64,000 nt of DNA, from NCBI RefSeq assembly GCF_900156075.1, contig NZ_FTMM01000008.1, positions 1 through 64,000 on the forward strand. Direction: 5' to 3'. Source of the stretch: Chryseobacterium sp. RU37D (GTDB lineage Bacteria; Bacteroidota; Bacteroidia; Flavobacteriales; Weeksellaceae). Positions 1-9,336 of the stretch are shown in pieces. The position numbers and the translations under genes are program-made. Under the pieces are notes generated by a model that worked only from the letters and a program-made list of their open reading frames with translations, had not been told where the DNA came from and did no database searches. Each line of letters opens with the position of its first letter. The stretch's first letter is position 1.

Positions 1-146
1 AGATTTGAAACGTTGGATATTACTTGGAAGAATCTGCATTTTTTAGCATTTTCTTTAAGATTAATCAAAAAATTAAAAGTTTAAACAACTTCTATGTATA
101 AATAATGTGGTAGATTTCAATTTTAATGAATAATATTTTTATGAAA

Positions 147-2204
147 TTATCCAAAAGCTCTTTTCAGCAGACTTTCTACTTTCGGCTCACTTCCTCTGAA
201 GTTTTTGTAAAGTTCCATTGGGTCTTTTGTACCACCAGAAGAGAGAAGAGTTTTATACTTCGTCGCAATTTCAGGATTAAAAATCCCGTTTTCTTTAAAA
301 TATTGAAATGCATCAGCATCCAGAACTTCCGCCCATTTGTAAGAATAATACCCCGCAGAATACCCTCCCTGGAAGATGTGTGAAAAGCTCGGGCTCATCG
401 CTGTTTCAGGATTTACAGGGTACAATTGTGTAGCTTTCGTGTACTCATCCTCAAACGCCTTCACGGTCTTATTCTCCAACTCTCTGACTTTTGTATGGTA
501 ATTCATGTCCAGCAATCCAAAACCAAGCTGTCTCAAGGTCTGATAACCTTCCATAAAGTTTTTCGACTTCTCGATTTTCTCGATTTTTTCGTCAGGAAGA
601 ATTTCATCAGTTTTATAATGTTTTGCGAAAGTTTTTAAGAATTCAGGTTCGTAGCAGAAGTTCTCAAGAAACTGGGACGGTAGTTCCACAAAGTCCCATT
701 TCACAGAAGTTCCGGAAAGGGTAGGGTATTGCGTATTCGCAAGCATTCCGTGAAGGGCATGGCCGAACTCATGAAACAAAGTTGTTACCTCCTGGAATGT
801 TAATAAGCTCGGTGTATCTTTTGTAGGCTTGCTGAAATTACAAACGATAGAAATATGCGGACGGGAATTTTCCCCATCTTTTTTATACTGATTTTTATAG
901 CTTGTCATCCAAGCACCTGCTCTCTTTCCTTTTCTTGGAAAATAATCAACGTATAGTAAAGACTTGAAAGTTTTTTCAGCATTGTTGCTTCCATCTTCAA
1001 ACTTTCTGCTTCCTGCCTCAAAAACTTCAAAAACTTTTACATCTTCGTGATATTTCGGAATGTCATTTCTTTCTTCAAAAGTCAGCCCGAAAAGTTGATT
1101 TGCCAGCCCAAAAACGGCATTCTGAACCTGATTCAAAGGGAAATAAGGTTTTAATTCTTCATCATTAAGATCAAATTTTGCTTTACGAAGCTTTTCTGCA
1201 AAGAAAGCATGGTCGTAAGCCTGCATTTGATCTATTCCATCGGTTTTTGCCAAAGATTTTAATTCTTCGATTTCTTTATTTGCATAAGGTTTTGCTTTTA
1301 ACAGTAGCTCATTCAAAAATTCTAAAACTTTTGTTGGAGATTTTGCCATTCTTTCTTCCAATACATAGTCTGCATAGTCGTTATAGCCTAATAATTCTGC
1401 TTTTTGCTGTTTTAGTGTAAGCAATTCTTTAATTAATTTCTGATTATCAAATTCTCCACCGTCAAAAGATTTTTTACCATTGGCCAATGCCAGTTCTTTC
1501 CTTAACTCACGGTTTTCTGCATACGTCATGAACGGAATATAGCTTGGGTATTGCAGAGTGACAACCCAACCTTCCAGACTTCTTTCTTTTGCTTCTTCAG
1601 CGTATTGTTCTAAAATAGCATCAGAAATTCCTGCGAGATCTTCTTTATTGGTAATATGCTTAAAGTAATTATTGGTGGAGGCCAGGACGTTCTGCCCGAA
1701 CTGAAGAGATTTTAAAGATAAATCCATATTGATTTTCTTTAATTTTTCCTTGTCTTCTTCATTTAATAAAGCACCGCTTCTCACAAAACCTTTGTAAGTT
1801 TCATTTAAAAGCATTTGCTGCTCTTCATTAAGGTTGTACTTCTCTTTTTCATCGAAGACTTTTTTTATTTTATTAAATAAAGCTTCATTTTGAGAGATTT
1901 TTGAAGAATATTCCGTTAAAATCGGTGAAACTTCCTGAGCGATCTGCTGCAATTCGTCATTGGTTTCTGCAGAATTTAAATTGAAAAAAATATTAGAAAC
2001 CACATCCAGCTGCTCTCCCGAATAGGCCAGGGCTTCAATCACACTTGTAAAAGTAGGATCTTCAGGATTGTTGACAATGGCATCGATTTCTGCTTCAGAT
2101 CGTTGAATTAATTCCTTGAAAGCCGGAAGAAAATCTTCATTTTTAATAAAAGTAAACGGTGCAGAATGATATGGTGTATTAAATTTTTCTGTTAAAATAT
2201 TCAT
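147..2204 (-). CDS. M3 family metallopeptidase (oligopeptidase A / peptidyl-dipeptidase Dcp type)
   Basis: This is a cytoplasmic zinc peptidase that degrades oligopeptides. The zinc-binding HEFGH motif is at residues 478-482 and the third ligand is probably Glu507 in FVELPSQ, 25 residues later, which is the M3 spacing. The 685-residue length matches the Dcp/OpdA branch. There is no signal peptide, so a cytosolic role in peptide turnover is likely. The gene stands alone and diverges from the SRPBCC gene, with its own promoter-like site just upstream. Whether it acts as an endopeptidase or a dipeptidyl carboxypeptidase cannot be told from sequence by eye. Confidence 0.93.
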   Translation of the reverse strand: MNILTEKFNTPYHSAPFTFIKNEDFLPAFKELIQRSEAEIDAIVNNPEDPTFTSVIEALAYSGEQLDVVSNIFFNLNSAETNDELQQIAQEVSPILTEYSSKISQNEALFNKIKKVFDEKEKYNLNEEQQMLLNETYKGFVRSGALLNEEDKEKLKKINMDLSLKSLQFGQNVLASTNNYFKHITNKEDLAGISDAILEQYAEEAKERSLEGWVVTLQYPSYIPFMTYAENRELRKELALANGKKSFDGGEFDNQKLIKELLTLKQQKAELLGYNDYADYVLEERMAKSPTKVLEFLNELLLKAKPYANKEIEELKSLAKTDGIDQMQAYDHAFFAEKLRKAKFDLNDEELKPYFPLNQVQNAVFGLANQLFGLTFEERNDIPKYHEDVKVFEVFEAGSRKFEDGSNNAEKTFKSLLYVDYFPRKGKRAGAWMTSYKNQYKKDGENSRPHISIVCNFSKPTKDTPSLLTFQEVTTLFHEFGHALHGMLANTQYPTLSGTSVKWDFVELPSQFLENFCYEPEFLKTFAKHYKTDEILPDEKIEKIEKSKNFMEGYQTLRQLGFGLLDMNYHTKVRELENKTVKAFEDEYTKATQLYPVNPETAMSPSFSHIFQGGYSAGYYSYKWAEVLDADAFQYFKENGIFNPEIATKYKTLLSSGGTKDPMELYKNFRGSEPKVESLLKRAFG

Positions 2205-2263
2205 TTTAAAAATTTTAATTATTGTAAATGTAAGGAATCACAACGATTCTTGAACTGACTGGT

Positions 2264-2297
2264 CAAAAATAATGCCCGAATGAAAAGTTGTGACAAA
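2264..2297 (-). promoter_or_regulatory. Bacteroidota-type promoter for the M3 peptidase gene
   Basis: Read on the minus strand there is a TATTTTTG -7 box (2271-2264) with a TTTG -33 element (2297-2294) 22 bases upstream, the arrangement of housekeeping promoters in this phylum. It lies about 60 bases before the peptidase start codon. Confidence 0.5.
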
Positions 2298-2353
2298 ATT
2301 GTTTATCTTTATTAATCTTGTCATATGCTAAGACGGAAGATTGGGGAAATGAT

Positions 2354-2361
2354 TATTTTTG
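2354..2361 (+). promoter_or_regulatory. -7 box (TATTTTTG) upstream of the SRPBCC gene
   Basis: The site matches the Bacteroidota -7 consensus TAnnTTTG and lies about 60 bases before the start codon. No good -33 TTG sits at the usual distance, so this is a moderate call. Confidence 0.4.
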
Positions 2362-2422
2362 GCGGCAGATGAACGATAAAAACAGGCGATGTTAAAATTT
2401 TAAACCCAAATATATTTAACCT

Positions 2423-2956
2423 ATGAAAACAATCTTAAAAATTATTGGTGTAATTATTCTTTTAATTATAGCTTATGCCATTATTGCAATGCTTGCCTTC
2501 AGTAAAGATTATCATTTTGAAAAATCTGTAGTAATTAATGCTCCGAAAGAAAAAGTCTGGCAACAAATAAGCTCAATGAAGGGGTTTAATAACTGGAATC
2601 CTTGGATGAAACTGGATCCTGCTATGAAAATTACCTACACCGGAGTTTCCGGACAAGTAGGTGATAAATATTGCTGGGATAGTAAAAATGATAATGCAGG
2701 AGCCGGCTGCCAGGAAATTAAAGAATTGATTTTAAATGAAAAGCAGAAAACCAAAATGACTTTTATTAAGCCATTTGAAGGGGAGGCGACTTCAGAAATT
2801 GTTTTGTTACCAGAAGGAAATGCTACAAAAGTTACATGGACGATGGATACTGAACAGAATTCAATGATGAAAATAATGAGACCAATGATGGATTACCAAA
2901 TGGGAAAATCTTATGGTGAAGGTTTGGATAATCTGAAAAAACTTTCTGAAAACTAA
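2423..2956 (+). CDS. Membrane-anchored SRPBCC (START/Bet v1-like) family protein
   Basis: The protein starts with one hydrophobic helix (about residues 4-27) that anchors it in the inner membrane. A single SRPBCC domain follows, recognisable by VINAPKEKVW near residue 40, a W-NPW-like stretch around residue 58 and a C-terminal long helix ending in GLDNLKKL. Such domains bind hydrophobic ligands and are often labelled polyketide cyclase/dehydrase-like. The ligand is unknown here. It is followed by a good terminator and appears monocistronic. Confidence 0.8.
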   Translation: MKTILKIIGVIILLIIAYAIIAMLAFSKDYHFEKSVVINAPKEKVWQQISSMKGFNNWNPWMKLDPAMKITYTGVSGQVGDKYCWDSKNDNAGAGCQEIKELILNEKQKTKMTFIKPFEGEATSEIVLLPEGNATKVTWTMDTEQNSMMKIMRPMMDYQMGKSYGEGLDNLKKLSEN

Positions 2957-2959
2957 ATG

Positions 2960-2993
2960 AAGGCCTTGTAATTTTTTACAGGGCTTTTTTTAT
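2960..2993 (+). terminator. Rho-independent terminator after the SRPBCC gene
   Basis: A hairpin with arms aaggccttgtaa and ttacagggctt is followed by a run of seven T. Confidence 0.75.
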
Positions 2994-3034
2994 TTATATT
3001 GAAAAAATATTATCTTTATATAAAGATTCGATTT

Positions 3035-3484
3035 ATGGAGAAGATAGTATTTGAGAAAAATAACATAAGAAATTATGTAAAAACAGCGATTGCCGAAAAG
3101 ATCGAAAAGCTAAAAAACTTCATTGAATTTACTTTAGAGGCGAGCCGCGATATCAAAAAGACACCGAGATATGATAGCATAAGGGAAGAAATGCAGGAAG
3201 AAATTTACCAGATGCAAAGGCAGCTCGGTGCCCTGAATGATTTGAGGAGAAATATGGCAAAAGTCCTGAATAATACCACCGAAAAAGTTCAGTTGGGATC
3301 ATTGGTGATTACTAATAAAGCACGTTTTTATATTTCCGTTTCTTTAGGAGAGTTCTTTTTTGAAGGTGACCGTTTTTATGCGATTTCACCGGAAAGCCCG
3401 ATGGCAAAAAAAATGATGGGGATGAAATCAGGTGATGAGTTTACATTGAATGAAATTCATCAGAAGATTCTGGAGGTAATTTAG
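3035..3484 (+). CDS. GreA/GreB-like transcription elongation factor family protein
   Basis: The 149-residue protein has an N-terminal helical coiled coil (about residues 1-80) and a C-terminal FKBP-like domain with LGSLVITN and SPESPMAKKMMGMKSGDEF, close to the GreA/GreB signature in which SPxSPxGxALLGKxxGD is usual. Such proteins bind the RNA polymerase secondary channel; flavobacterial homologues are often stand-alone Gre-like factors. The ATG at 3035 was chosen because the reading frame upstream begins with a TTG and encodes an unlikely tail. The acidic tip residues of true GreA were not clearly identified, so cleavage activity is uncertain. Confidence 0.72.
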   Translation: MEKIVFEKNNIRNYVKTAIAEKIEKLKNFIEFTLEASRDIKKTPRYDSIREEMQEEIYQMQRQLGALNDLRRNMAKVLNNTTEKVQLGSLVITNKARFYISVSLGEFFFEGDRFYAISPESPMAKKMMGMKSGDEFTLNEIHQKILEVI

Positions 3485-3609
3485 GAATAATAAATAAATG
3501 ACTGGTCAGTTTAATAATAATAAGTTTTCAAAGATGGGGAAATCTATTGATGAAATGAAAAAAATTTATCATTATTAGCCATCCATCAAGTTTTTCGTAA
3601 TTTTGATTT

Positions 3610-4122
3610 ATGAATAACGCAAAAGTTTTAAAACAAATAATAGAGCAAAGAAGAAGCATTTTTCCAAAAGATTATTCTGCCACAGAAATTTCTCAGGAAA
3701 TTCTGGATGAAATCTTACATTCAGTGACATTTGCTCCCAACCACAAGCGTACCAGGCCTTGGCGTTTCAAACTGTTCAGAGGGGAAGGAAAAACGAAATT
3801 AGCTTCAGAAATGCAGGCTATCTATAAAGCTACCCAGCCCGAACAACTTTTTTTGGAAAAAAAATACAATGATATTGGTTTTAAAATCAATAAAGCAGAT
3901 GCTATAGTTTCTATTGTTGTCAATTTCAGCGGAATGGTTCCGGAATGGGAGGAAATCGCGGCAGTTTCTATGGCAGTTCAGAATATGTATCTTAGCTGTA
4001 CTGCTAATAATATAGGCTGTTATTGGAGTTCCCCGAAAATTGTGGATCACTTAAAAGAATCACTTACCATTGAAGAAAATCAGAAATGCCTGGGGTTGTT
4101 CTATATGGGTAATCTGAAGTAA
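3610..4122 (+). CDS. Nitroreductase family protein (FMN-dependent, small YdjA-like type)
   Basis: The protein has the nitroreductase pattern: an N-terminal RRSIFPKDYS stretch, the TFAPNHKRTRPWRFKLF segment that contacts FMN, and the ENQKCLGLFYMGN C-terminal strand. At 170 residues it is at the short end of the family, like YdjA, which is a dimer. The substrate is unknown. The gene is single, and is followed by an intergenic element and a terminator before rpsP. Confidence 0.85.
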   Translation: MNNAKVLKQIIEQRRSIFPKDYSATEISQEILDEILHSVTFAPNHKRTRPWRFKLFRGEGKTKLASEMQAIYKATQPEQLFLEKKYNDIGFKINKADAIVSIVVNFSGMVPEWEEIAAVSMAVQNMYLSCTANNIGCYWSSPKIVDHLKESLTIEENQKCLGLFYMGNLK

Positions 4123-4200
4123 AATAGCCCTGATCGAGCGGCCTGTCTGAGCTCTTTTTCTTTGTAAAAGAAAAAAGCGAGTAGTGAGAGCGGGTTCCCG
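4123..4200 (+). repeat. Intergenic palindromic element of the AGCCC...GAGCGGG type
   Basis: Between the nitroreductase stop and the terminator lies a sequence with AGCCCTGATCGAGCGG, an A/T inverted repeat (ctttttctttg / aaaagaaaaaag) and GCGAGTAGTGAGAGCGGG. Elements of this architecture recur downstream of genes in flavobacterial genomes. This is recognition from memory, not a search. Confidence 0.45.
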
Positions 4201-4242
4201 GCTCCTGAAAAAAATATCTGAATTTTTTACCCGGAGCTTTTT
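4201..4242 (+). terminator. Terminator before rpsP
   Basis: Arms gctcc (4201-4205) and ggagc (4233-4237) enclose a second A-rich/T-rich pairing and are followed by five T. It probably ends transcription from the nitroreductase gene. Confidence 0.65.
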
Positions 4243-4259
4243 AATTTAAACTTTTTTAT

Positions 4260-4267
4260 TATCTTTG
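4260..4267 (+). promoter_or_regulatory. -7 box (TATCTTTG) for rpsP-rimM
   Basis: This perfect TAnnTTTG box predicts a transcript start near 4273 and a leader of about 40 bases. The leader contains a small gggacgagttccc hairpin just before the rpsP start, possibly regulatory. Confidence 0.6.
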
Positions 4268-4315
4268 CACTCTTAAATATTTAACTGGGACGAGTTCCCC
4301 TAAAATTCAAACATT

Positions 4316-4876
4316 ATGTCAGTAAAAATCAGATTACAAAGACACGGTAAAAAAGGTAAACCTTTCTTCCACATCGTGGTTGCAGATTCCAGAGCAAGAA
4401 GAGATGGTAAATTCATCGAGAAGCTTGGAACTTATAACCCAATTACTAATCCTGCAACTATCGATTTAAACGTTGATTCAGCTGTACAGTGGTTAAACAA
4501 CGGTGCTCAGCCTACTGATACTGCAAGAGCAATCCTTTCTTACAAAGGTGCACTTTACAAAAAACACTTACAAGGTGGTGTAGCTAAAGGTGCTTTTGAT
4601 GAGGCGGAAGCTGAAAAAAGATTCAATGCATGGTTAGAAGCTAAAGAAGCAAAAGTACAAGGTAAAGTAGAAGGACTGGCAACTGCTAAGGCTGATGCCA
4701 AAAAAGCTGCTTTGGATGCTGAAGCAAAAGTAAACGAAGCTAGACTTGCTGCTGCTGCACAAGCTGAAGCTAAGGCTGCTGAAGAAGCGACTAATACACC
4801 TGCTGCTGAAGAGACTGCTGAGACTCCTGAAGGGGAAGCTGCTGCTGAATCTACAGAAGAAAACACTGAAGCTTAA
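4316..4876 (+). CDS. rpsP: 30S ribosomal protein S16 with long C-terminal extension
   Basis: The first 80 or so residues are classic S16 ([23 protein letters not shown], then [13 protein letters not shown]), which binds 16S rRNA in the body of the small subunit. The remaining roughly 100 residues are an Ala/Glu/Lys-rich, low-complexity tail ending in many acidic residues. E. coli S16 is about 82 residues; long tails of this kind are known in Bacteroidota S16. The gene is followed after 15 bases by rimM, the processing factor that acts on S16-containing 30S heads, the usual pairing. Confidence 0.97.
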   Translation: MSVKIRLQRHGKKGKPFFHIVVADSRARRDGKFIEKLGTYNPITNPATIDLNVDSAVQWLNNGAQPTDTARAILSYKGALYKKHLQGGVAKGAFDEAEAEKRFNAWLEAKEAKVQGKVEGLATAKADAKKAALDAEAKVNEARLAAAAQAEAKAAEEATNTPAAEETAETPEGEAAAESTEENTEA

Positions 4877-4891
4877 GGAAGAACCCCCGGA

Positions 4892-5434
4892 ATGCGTAAA
4901 GAAGATTGCTATTTACTAGGAAAAATCACGCGCAGACACGGACTTGCGGGAAATGTAATCCTTAAACTGGATACAGATCAACCCGAGCTTTACAATAAAC
5001 TGGAATCAATATTCGTTGAAATCAACGGATTATTGGTTCCCTTTTTTATTGCAAAAACATCCTGGAGCAAATCTGATGCTCTGAATATTTCTTTTAAAAA
5101 CTCTACAGAGGCTTTGGTAGATCAATCTTTAGGTAAAAATGTATATTTACCGCTTTCTACCCTGCCAAAACTTTCCGGGAAACAATTTTACTATCATGAG
5201 ATTATCGGCTTTACGATTTTTGATGAAGAAAATAACAACTGCGGCGTCATCGAATCTGTAAATGATCAGACAGCACAGAATTATTTCGTTACGAATTTTG
5301 GCGGAAAAGAAATCGTAATTCCTATCATTAAAGACTGGATTCTTGAAGTAAACAGAGACGAAAAGTTTATCAAAATGCAATTGCCGGAAGGCCTTATTGA
5401 TGTTTTCCTGATTCCGTTGAAGAAGGATGAATAA
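4892..5434 (+). CDS. rimM: Ribosome maturation factor RimM
   Basis: RimM helps mature the 3' domain of 16S rRNA and binds S19. The N-terminal domain starts with CYLLGKITRRHGLAGNVILK (residues 6-25) and the C-terminal PRC barrel contains YYHEIIGF, and GGKEIVIPIIKDWI followed by the typical MQLPEGLID end. The 180-residue length is normal. It is co-transcribed with rpsP, 15 bases downstream. Confidence 0.95.
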   Translation: MRKEDCYLLGKITRRHGLAGNVILKLDTDQPELYNKLESIFVEINGLLVPFFIAKTSWSKSDALNISFKNSTEALVDQSLGKNVYLPLSTLPKLSGKQFYYHEIIGFTIFDEENNNCGVIESVNDQTAQNYFVTNFGGKEIVIPIIKDWILEVNRDEKFIKMQLPEGLIDVFLIPLKKDE

Positions 5435-5526
5435 CTTTTTTGGCAAAGAGGCAAAAAGTTGAGAAAGTAAACTCGCTTTTACGTTCTTACTTCTCACTTT
5501 GTTTTCAATACTTAATTACCAATTAC

Positions 5527-5838
5527 TTATTTTCTGTAAAATATTGGTGTACATTTTTTGATCCAGTTTTTATCTAAAATTTGTTTGCCGTTCCATATAC
5601 TGCCATTTTTATGAAACTGCCCGAATTTGCAAAATCTAATACTTCCGATTTTTGTGTCATAGGTAGGCTAATGTGAATTTTACCCAATTATCGATAGGAT
5701 ACAGATACATATTTTCTTCATTTCCAGGAGAGATTCGTAGAATCAAATTTAAAAACTCATAAATAAAAACAATTTCTTTAATTAATTCATGTTTGAAATT
5801 AGTATTTATTACATAATTGATAATTATTTTTTTTAATT
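5527..5838 (-). pseudogene. Frameshifted remnant of an unrecognised small protein gene
   Basis: On the minus strand an open frame runs from about 5838 and encodes HELIKEIVFIYEFLNLILR then YPIDNWVKFTLAYL before hitting a stop near 5657. A shift of one base restores a frame reading YDTKIGSIRFCKFGQFHKNG and continuing to a stop at 5527. The amino-acid composition of both pieces looks like real protein, and the join falls mid-domain. No start codon is evident at the 5' end, which lies in the asnS promoter region. I do not recognise the family. It is the only gene-like content in this 483-base gap. Confidence 0.4.
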
Positions 5839-5873
5839 AAAGCGGCATAAGATCAATTGCGCTGTTTTTTGTA

Positions 5874-5881
5874 ACTTTGCA
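5874..5881 (+). promoter_or_regulatory. -7 box (TAACTTTG) for asnS
   Basis: The site matches TAnnTTTG and lies 37 bases upstream of the asnS ATG. It is preceded by a T-rich tract; no well-spaced TTG was seen. Confidence 0.5.
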
Positions 5882-5917
5882 CTCATTAATTTTTATACAA
5901 AAATTTATAATCAACAA

Positions 5918-7366
5918 ATGAAAAAGCAGACAATTAAGGAAATCCTACAGGATTACAAGAAAGTACTACATCATGACATTACGGTTTACGGCTGGGTAAG
6001 AACGTTCCGTGCGAATCGCTTTATAGCACTTAATGATGGTTCTACGATTAATAATTTGCAGATCATTGTTGATTTCGAAAATTTCGATGAAGAGATTATT
6101 AGTAAAATCAGTACTGCAGCTTCACTGAAAGTTGTAGGAGAGGTTGTGGAAAGCCAGGGAGCGGGACAATCTGTAGAAATTATCGCTAAAAAATTGATCA
6201 TTTTAGGAGACAACTTTACAGAGGAAAGAGACAAAACAATTCTTCAACCTAAAAAACATTCTTTAGAAGTTTTAAGAGAACAGGCTCATTTAAGATTCAG
6301 AACAAACTTATTCGGGGCAGTTTTCAGAGTACGTCATGCAGTGAGCTTTGCAATACATTCTTTCTTTAATCAAAACCAATTTTTCTATATCAATACGCCT
6401 GTTATCACAGGAGCTGATGCGGAAGGAGCAGGTGAAATGTTTGGCGTTACCAACTTTGATTTGAACAACATTCCAAGAGATGAGCAGGGGGATATTGATT
6501 TTGCTCAGGATTTCTTCGGTAAAAAAACAAACTTAACAGTTTCCGGACAGCTTGAAGGAGAAACTGCAGCAATGGGACTGGGAAGAATTTACACCTTCGG
6601 ACCTACTTTTCGTGCAGAAAACTCAAACACAACACGTCACTTGGCAGAATTCTGGATGATCGAGCCGGAAGTGGCTTTCAACAACCTTGAAGATAACATC
6701 GATCTGGCAGAAGATTTCTTAAAATATGTGATTCGATATGTTTTAAATAACTGTAAGGATGATCTGGATTTCTTAGATAAACGTTTTGCAGAAGAGCAAA
6801 AAACTAAACCTGAAAAAGAAAGAGCAAAAGAAGGTCTTATAGAAAAGCTTGAAAATGTAATTGCTAAACGTTTCAAGAGAGTTTCTTACACGGAAGCCAT
6901 TGAGATCTTAATGAATTCAAAAGAGAATAAGAAAGGAAAATTCCAATATCCGGTTGAGAATTGGGGAACTGACCTTCAGTCTGAGCACGAAAGATATCTA
7001 GTTGAAAAGCATTTTGAAAGCCCGGTAGTTTTATTCGACTATCCGAAAGAGATCAAAGCATTCTATATGAAGCTGAATGATGACAATAAAACGGTTGCGG
7101 CAATGGATGTTCTTTTTCCGGGAATCGGAGAGATTATCGGAGGGTCTGAAAGAGAAGCCAGATTGGATGTCTTAAAACAAAAAATGTTAGATATGCATGT
7201 AGATGAACATGAGCTCTGGTGGTATTTAGACACAAGAAAGTTCGGTTCTGTTCCGCATGCAGGATTTGGATTAGGACTGGAAAGGTTAATTCTTTTCGTA
7301 ACAGGAATGACAAACATCAGAGACGTGATTCCTTTTCCAAGAACACCAAAAAATGCTGAGTTTTAA
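5918..7366 (+). CDS. asnS: Asparagine--tRNA ligase
   Basis: This class II synthetase charges tRNA-Asn. The N-terminal OB-fold (about residues 15-115) contains [20 protein letters not shown]. Motif 2 is near residue 230 ([20 protein letters not shown], the AsnRS form) and motif 3 is [16 protein letters not shown] near residue 450. The 482-residue length is usual for Bacteroidota AsnRS, including the charged insertion around residues 290-320. The gene is monocistronic, with its own promoter and terminator. Confidence 0.97.
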   Translation: MKKQTIKEILQDYKKVLHHDITVYGWVRTFRANRFIALNDGSTINNLQIIVDFENFDEEIISKISTAASLKVVGEVVESQGAGQSVEIIAKKLIILGDNFTEERDKTILQPKKHSLEVLREQAHLRFRTNLFGAVFRVRHAVSFAIHSFFNQNQFFYINTPVITGADAEGAGEMFGVTNFDLNNIPRDEQGDIDFAQDFFGKKTNLTVSGQLEGETAAMGLGRIYTFGPTFRAENSNTTRHLAEFWMIEPEVAFNNLEDNIDLAEDFLKYVIRYVLNNCKDDLDFLDKRFAEEQKTKPEKERAKEGLIEKLENVIAKRFKRVSYTEAIEILMNSKENKKGKFQYPVENWGTDLQSEHERYLVEKHFESPVVLFDYPKEIKAFYMKLNDDNKTVAAMDVLFPGIGEIIGGSEREARLDVLKQKMLDMHVDEHELWWYLDTRKFGSVPHAGFGLGLERLILFVTGMTNIRDVIPFPRTPKNAEF

Positions 7367-7394
7367 GAATATAACTTATTGTAATTAGATAATA

Positions 7395-7424
7395 TCCTTC
7401 TCAGAAATGGGAGGGATTTTTTTA
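7395..7424 (+). terminator. Terminator after asnS
   Basis: A ccttctc / gggaggg hairpin with a GAAA-like loop is followed by eight T. Confidence 0.7.
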
Positions 7425-7580
7425 TTAACTTTAAATCTGTATAAATTTTTAGAAGCTATTCCCCGTCTGGAATTTACACTGGCCTTGTGGAAGTGCTGTA
7501 TCTTTCAGGTTACTTTACTCATGAACATAGGGCTAGGTAGTAGTCATTAATTTAAGCATTGGGAAATATTCACGAAGTTT

Positions 7581-7660
7581 TGTCATTCTGTAGGAATCCA
7601 GACCCAATATTAGAAAACTTGATGGAAAATGGTGTTTGGGTTTCTACGGAATGATGACAA
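7581..7660 (+). repeat. REP-like inverted repeat (TGTCATTC type)
   Basis: The left arm at 7581-7606 starts TGTCATTCTGTAGGAATC and the right arm at 7635-7659 is its near complement, ending GGAATGATGACA, with about 28 bases between. It sits in the 499-base gap between asnS and rpoN. The rest of that gap (7425-7580) shows nothing I can recognise beyond weak, stop-containing frames. Confidence 0.55.
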
Positions 7661-7705
7661 ATAGATGGAATAAAATCTGGAAGAAAAAAATTAAAATGGA
7701 TTTAT

Positions 7706-7750
7706 AAACAACAAAAGCCTTTAAAAATCATTTAAGGGCTTTTGTTGTTT
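7706..7750. terminator. Strong bidirectional-type hairpin upstream of rpoN
   Basis: Arms aaacaacaaaagcc and gggcttttgttgttt form a long, nearly perfect stem with flanking A and T runs that would work on either strand. No gene directly precedes it on the + strand, so it may insulate rpoN or belong to the adjoining repeat. Confidence 0.55.
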
Positions 7751-7865
7751 ATTTTAAATAGCTTATTGTACCACATGTACTACAAAAATCGTGCTAAAAA
7801 CTATTTTTCTCGAAAAAAATTATTAAATTCGTAGAATATGTTATGTTAAAACACAAAGAGTAAAT

Positions 7866-9329
7866 ATGCTTAAACAACACTTACAACTCAAATTAGGTCA
7901 GAAGCTCGCACCTCAGCAGATCCAGTTGATGAAATTGATTCAGCTTCACACGTTGGAATTCGAAGAGGAGTTGGAAAGAGAGTTAGAAGAAAACCCTGCA
8001 TTGGAAATTGTGAAGGAGGAAACCAAAGAAGAGGATTATTCTTCCCTTGAAGACGCTTACCAGGATGAGGGTACGGATAGCATTGAAACTGATTTTGATG
8101 TTGACCAATATCTTTACGATGACGAACCAAGTTATAAAACTGCATCCAGCAATTATTCTCCGGACGACGAAGAATTTGATAACGAAAGCCTGCTTACAGA
8201 AGGGCAATCTTTATATGATTATCTGCTGGAGCAGATCCACCTTGTAAACATCAGTGAAGAAGATGAAAAAATTGCAGAATACCTTATTGGTAACCTTGAT
8301 ACAGACGGATATTTGAGAAGAGAAATAAAATCCATTGTTGATGACCTGGCTTTTTCTCAAGGAATTTATACTACAAAAGAAAAAGTGGAGGACATTCTTG
8401 AAAATTATGTTCAGAAGCTTGATCCGCCGGGTGTGGGAGCGAGAGGTCTACAGGAATGCCTCCTTTTACAGATTGAAAAGAAAGTAAGCTCTGATAAAGC
8501 AGTTTCACTGGCCGCGAATATTTTAAGACATCAGTTTGATGCTCTTACCAATAAGCACTACAACAAGATTATCCAAAAATACGATATTGAAGAGGATGAT
8601 TTGAAGGATGCTTTGGATGAAATCTCAAAGTTATCACCAAAAGTAGGTGGAAATTTTGATACTCAGACAATTACAATTAATCAGGAAATTATTCCGGATT
8701 TTGTGATTCAGGTAAAAGACGGACAGGTGATCCCAATGCTTAACAGCAAAAATGCGCCTACTCTAAGGGTTTCGGAAGAATATAAAGATATCTTAACAAC
8801 CTATTCTCACGATAAAAATTCATCGGAACATAAGCAGGCTGCTCTGTTTATTAAGCAAAAATTGGATGCTGCAAAATGGTATATTGATGCAATCAATCAA
8901 CGCCAGAATACTTTATTGCAGACTATTACCGCAATTGTAAAATTTCAGAAAGAATATTTCATTACCGGTGATGAGAAATCTTTAAAACCAATGATTTTAA
9001 AAGATATTGCAGATATTACAGGCTTTGATATTTCCACAATTTCAAGAGTGGTAAAAAGTAAATATGCAGATACACCCAACGGAATTATTTACCTGAAAGA
9101 TTTATTCTCAGACAGCCTTACCAATGACGATGGGGAAGAGGTTTCTACCAAAGAAATAAAAACTCACCTTCAGGAGGTTATCAATAAAGAAAATAAAAGA
9201 AAGCCGCTTACCGACGATGCTTTGGTTGTTATTCTAAAAGAACAGGGTTACAATATTGCAAGACGGACAATCGCAAAATATCGTGAACAGCTGAATATTC
9301 CTGTTGCCAGATTAAGAAAAGAACTTTAG
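7866..9329 (+). CDS. rpoN: RNA polymerase sigma-54 factor
   Basis: Sigma-54 directs polymerase to -24/-12 promoters and needs an AAA+ activator. Region I is the Gln/Leu-rich N-terminus (QKLAPQQIQLMKLIQL), followed by an acidic linker (residues 55-115), the core-binding domain, and the C-terminal RpoN box ARRTIAKYREQLNIP near residue 462. The length of 487 residues is normal. No bacterial enhancer-binding protein is seen in the window. A strong terminator follows. Confidence 0.97.
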   Translation: MLKQHLQLKLGQKLAPQQIQLMKLIQLHTLEFEEELERELEENPALEIVKEETKEEDYSSLEDAYQDEGTDSIETDFDVDQYLYDDEPSYKTASSNYSPDDEEFDNESLLTEGQSLYDYLLEQIHLVNISEEDEKIAEYLIGNLDTDGYLRREIKSIVDDLAFSQGIYTTKEKVEDILENYVQKLDPPGVGARGLQECLLLQIEKKVSSDKAVSLAANILRHQFDALTNKHYNKIIQKYDIEEDDLKDALDEISKLSPKVGGNFDTQTITINQEIIPDFVIQVKDGQVIPMLNSKNAPTLRVSEEYKDILTTYSHDKNSSEHKQAALFIKQKLDAAKWYIDAINQRQNTLLQTITAIVKFQKEYFITGDEKSLKPMILKDIADITGFDISTISRVVKSKYADTPNGIIYLKDLFSDSLTNDDGEEVSTKEIKTHLQEVINKENKRKPLTDDALVVILKEQGYNIARRTIAKYREQLNIPVARLRKEL

Positions 9330-9336
9330 AATAAGA

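Noticed and set aside
4555..4866. Minus-strand open frame rich in Ala/Ser
   Set aside because: It is the antisense of the repetitive Ala/Glu tail of rpsP, which naturally lacks stops.
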